Assembly: GCF_035956715.1 (NCBI RefSeq) | Contig: NZ_CP108381.1 | Location: forward strand, 2,294,001-2,358,000 | Length of the DNA stretch: 64,000 nt | Direction: 5' to 3' | Source of the DNA: Nocardia sp. NBC_01329 | GTDB taxonomy: Bacteria > Actinomycetota > Actinomycetes > Mycobacteriales > Mycobacteriaceae | Part shown: positions 63,651 to 64,000 of the stretch, in pieces | Layout: each line of letters begins with the position of its first letter | How positions within the stretch are numbered: the stretch's first letter is position 1 | Notes under the pieces: generated by a model | The model's input: only the letters and a program-made list of their open reading frames with translations | What the model was told of the DNA's origin: nothing | Databases searched by the model: none | Made by a program: the position numbers and the translations under genes

Positions 63651-64000
63651 TTGGCTGTCGACAAGGTCGGTCGTGTGCGATTGGTCGAATCGGTTCCGCT
63701 GCTCCATCCAGAGCAGCAGACGGTGGACGAGATGCTCACTGGCTTCCGGAACCAGCAACTCGCCCGGAATTTGCAGGTATCCACGATCGACCAGCGGGAG
63801 CGCTTCGTGAAGCGATTCCTGGACTACACCAACGAATTTCCGTGGACATGGACACCGGCGCAGGTCGACGAGTTCTTCGGCGATCTGCGGTCGGTTAACC
63901 ACGCCAAGCAATCGTCGATCCGCGGTTACAGTCAGGCGCTACGGCAGTTCTGCTCATATGTCAGCGATCCGGACTATGGGTGGGACCGAGTCTGTGAGCA
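63651..64000 (+). CDS. Tyrosine recombinase/integrase, N-terminal part (runs off the window)
   Basis: TTG start six bases after GGGAGG. The visible 116 residues (AVDKVGRVRLVESVPLLH, QQTVDEMLTGFRNQQLARN, TIDQRERFVKRFLDYTNEFP, QALRQFCSYVSDPDYGWDR) are a core-binding SAM-like domain of XerC/integrase type; the catalytic R-H-R-Y domain lies beyond the window. This recombinase style occurs in groups of two or three in actinobacterial mobile elements. Lower GC upstream supports acquisition. Confidence 0.8.
   Translation, partial: MAVDKVGRVRLVESVPLLHPEQQTVDEMLTGFRNQQLARNLQVSTIDQRERFVKRFLDYTNEFPWTWTPAQVDEFFGDLRSVNHAKQSSIRGYSQALRQFCSYVSDPDYGWDRVCE

Noticed and set aside
63549-63911. Minus-strand open frame opposite the recombinase start
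   Set aside because: The plus-strand recombinase has a good ribosome binding site and a recognisable domain; this is its shadow.

Overview
The window is high-GC DNA (stop-poor, C/G-rich third positions, many GTG starts, ATGA/GTGA gene overlaps) from an actinomycete of the mycolic-acid group. Nocardia is the best guess, but the exact genus is not proven. Supporting markers are a mycothiol gene (mshC), MmpL, LppL-like and MTB12-like lipoproteins, several F420-type oxidoreductases, and a gene order recalled from memory as matching M. tuberculosis Rv2130c-Rv2141c (M20 peptidase, YbhB, pyrD, DUF5703, lppL, uppP, histidine phosphatase, DUF3090, SCO1664 family, mshC).

Region 1 (1-22 kb) is mostly conserved housekeeping: end of a DUF5753 regulator, M20 peptidase, YbhB protein, a long-chain acyl-CoA ligase with a CRP-like site, a PfkB-like protein that has lost its catalytic Asp, the pyrD-DUF5703-lipoprotein operon, an MmpL transporter behind an MTB12-like lipoprotein, a hmuTUV haem-uptake operon with an IdeR/DtxR-like box, an aldo/keto reductase, uppP, and the run to mshC.

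Region 2 (22-36 kb and 48.8-53.4 kb) is one regulon split by other DNA. A TetR gene (22359-22937) and five further promoter positions carry the same 16-bp operator (KRCANNTGTCYRGAYA). The operator sits before a methyltransferase, before a minus-strand operon (ferredoxin, NTF2-like protein, unknown protein, FadD19-like ligase), before a plus-strand operon (CMD-like protein, F420/LLM oxidoreductase, GT4 glycosyltransferase, methyltransferase, alpha/alpha-barrel protein), and on both sides of the cyp51/SDR divergent promoter (SDR, LLM and phosphotransferase follow). This looks like an uncharacterised actinobacterial CYP51 pathway that activates, oxidises and glycosylates or methylates a lipid-like substrate. 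Nested in it are a macro-domain gene and a second P450 followed by an unusual ferredoxin-membrane protein fusion, with its own TetR and twin palindromes.

Region 3 (36-48.8 kb) interrupts that regulon. It holds a TetR/SnoaL/DUF3237 cassette sitting in the scar of a duplicated LLM gene, an intact LLM gene, and an operon of GntR, AprB-like ferredoxin, taurine/nitrate-type ABC importer and AprA-like flavoprotein carrying a C-terminal HEAT-repeat domain. After these come mobile debris (serine recombinase remnant, 330-bp IS3 derivative, 30-bp inverted repeats) around a frameshifted SDR-F420/PPOX fusion.

Region 4 (53.4-64 kb) has a CE1758/CE1759-type flavin monooxygenase-reductase operon with MarR and a hairpin over the first ribosome binding site, a TRIC channel protein, AraC and VOC genes, a short UvrA-like ATPase, a class-C serine hydrolase, DinB and VOC genes, and the start of a tyrosine recombinase behind AT-richer, palindrome-rich DNA that may be the edge of a mobile element. 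No tRNA, rRNA or CRISPR array was recognised.
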